This document shows, in pieces, positions 63,797 to 64,000 of a stretch of DNA of 64,000 nucleotides (position 1 is its first letter; every line of letters starts with the position of its first letter). A program made the translations under genes and the position numbers. This DNA comes from Lithodes maja. Its lineage: Eukaryota; Arthropoda; Malacostraca; Decapoda; Lithodidae. Under the pieces are notes generated by a model. The model made no database searches. It was given only the letters and a program-made list of their open reading frames with translations, and was not told where the DNA came from. The DNA lies in assembly GCA_037953745.1 (NCBI GenBank), contig JBAKBP010007478.1, positions 1-64,000 on the forward strand. Direction: 5' to 3'.

Positions 63797-64000
63797 TTAA
63801 TAGCTTTAACCAAAATGGTCACACTCCTTAATGGTCTAAGTGGCCATAGCCAAAATGGCTACACTATATTCCTTCTGTACTTTCTCCATGCCTGATGAGA
63901 TACATGATATTTTGATATATGTGGCACAGCCCTTGTATCCAACACAATACCCTGCGTGCAACCCCGCTCGAACCCCGCACAACGTTGCTTGCAACTTTAA
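63797..64000. other. Right-edge flank, no gene seen
   Basis: Contains two AAAATGG(T/C)...CAC-type imperfect repeats (CCAAAATGGTCACACTCCTT and CCAAAATGGCTACACTATAT). Continues out of the window. Confidence 0.5.

Overview
This is invertebrate nuclear DNA made almost entirely of transposable elements and simple repeats. No ordinary cellular gene is recognisable. Long (CT)n, (TA)n, (CA)n and (GA)n microsatellites, several LINE clades typical of marine arthropods, a GIY-YIG Penelope-like element and AGGCCT-rich islands make a decapod crustacean my best guess; this is inference, and another marine invertebrate is possible.

Layout. 1-1855: microsatellites with a few interspersed repeats. 1855-3590: broken CR1/jockey-like LINE. 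3797-14760: Gypsy-type LTR element with ~1.67 kb LTRs; its 5' LTR is split by an APE-type LINE (4659-8329), which is itself split by a TTAA-flanked MITE (6077-6515). 14947-15277: small element with 21-bp inverted ends. 15394-17560: a better preserved CR1-like LINE. 17575-18383: two TTAA-flanked MITEs sharing one TTAA. 18790-21290: minus-strand jockey-like LINE with a duplicated 3' end. 21742-24883: Penelope-like element bounded by inverted pLTRs. 26182-28633: decayed gene for a FEN1/PIN-like plus CXC protein. 28634-32754: giant palindrome of two ~2.05 kb transposon copies. 32758-35680: LINE fragments, a 28-bp minisatellite and a retroelement 3' end.

35861-39202: a 3.3 kb element with ~300-bp terminal inverted repeats and a single intact 661-codon gene, again FEN1/PIN-like plus CXC. 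It is the most interesting object here because the candidate transposition protein looks like a flap nuclease and not a DDE transposase. 39800-52930: gene-free sequence with MITE clusters, duplicated blocks, AGGCCT-rich sequence and a palindromic MITE pair. 53000-59580: minus-strand RTE-like LINE copies in duplicated blocks, interrupted by a pogo/Tigger-like element and another LINE fragment. 60180-63784: near full-length jockey-group LINE with a 12-bp target duplication and a 2A-like ribosome-skipping motif near its N-terminus.

None of these genes forms a host pathway. The window is a stack of insertions, and nesting gives relative ages: LTR element, then LINE, then MITE at 3.8-14.8 kb; duplicated RTE block, then pogo and LINE fragment at 53-55 kb. 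Product names come from motifs read by eye; clade names within LINEs and superfamily names for non-coding elements are tentative.
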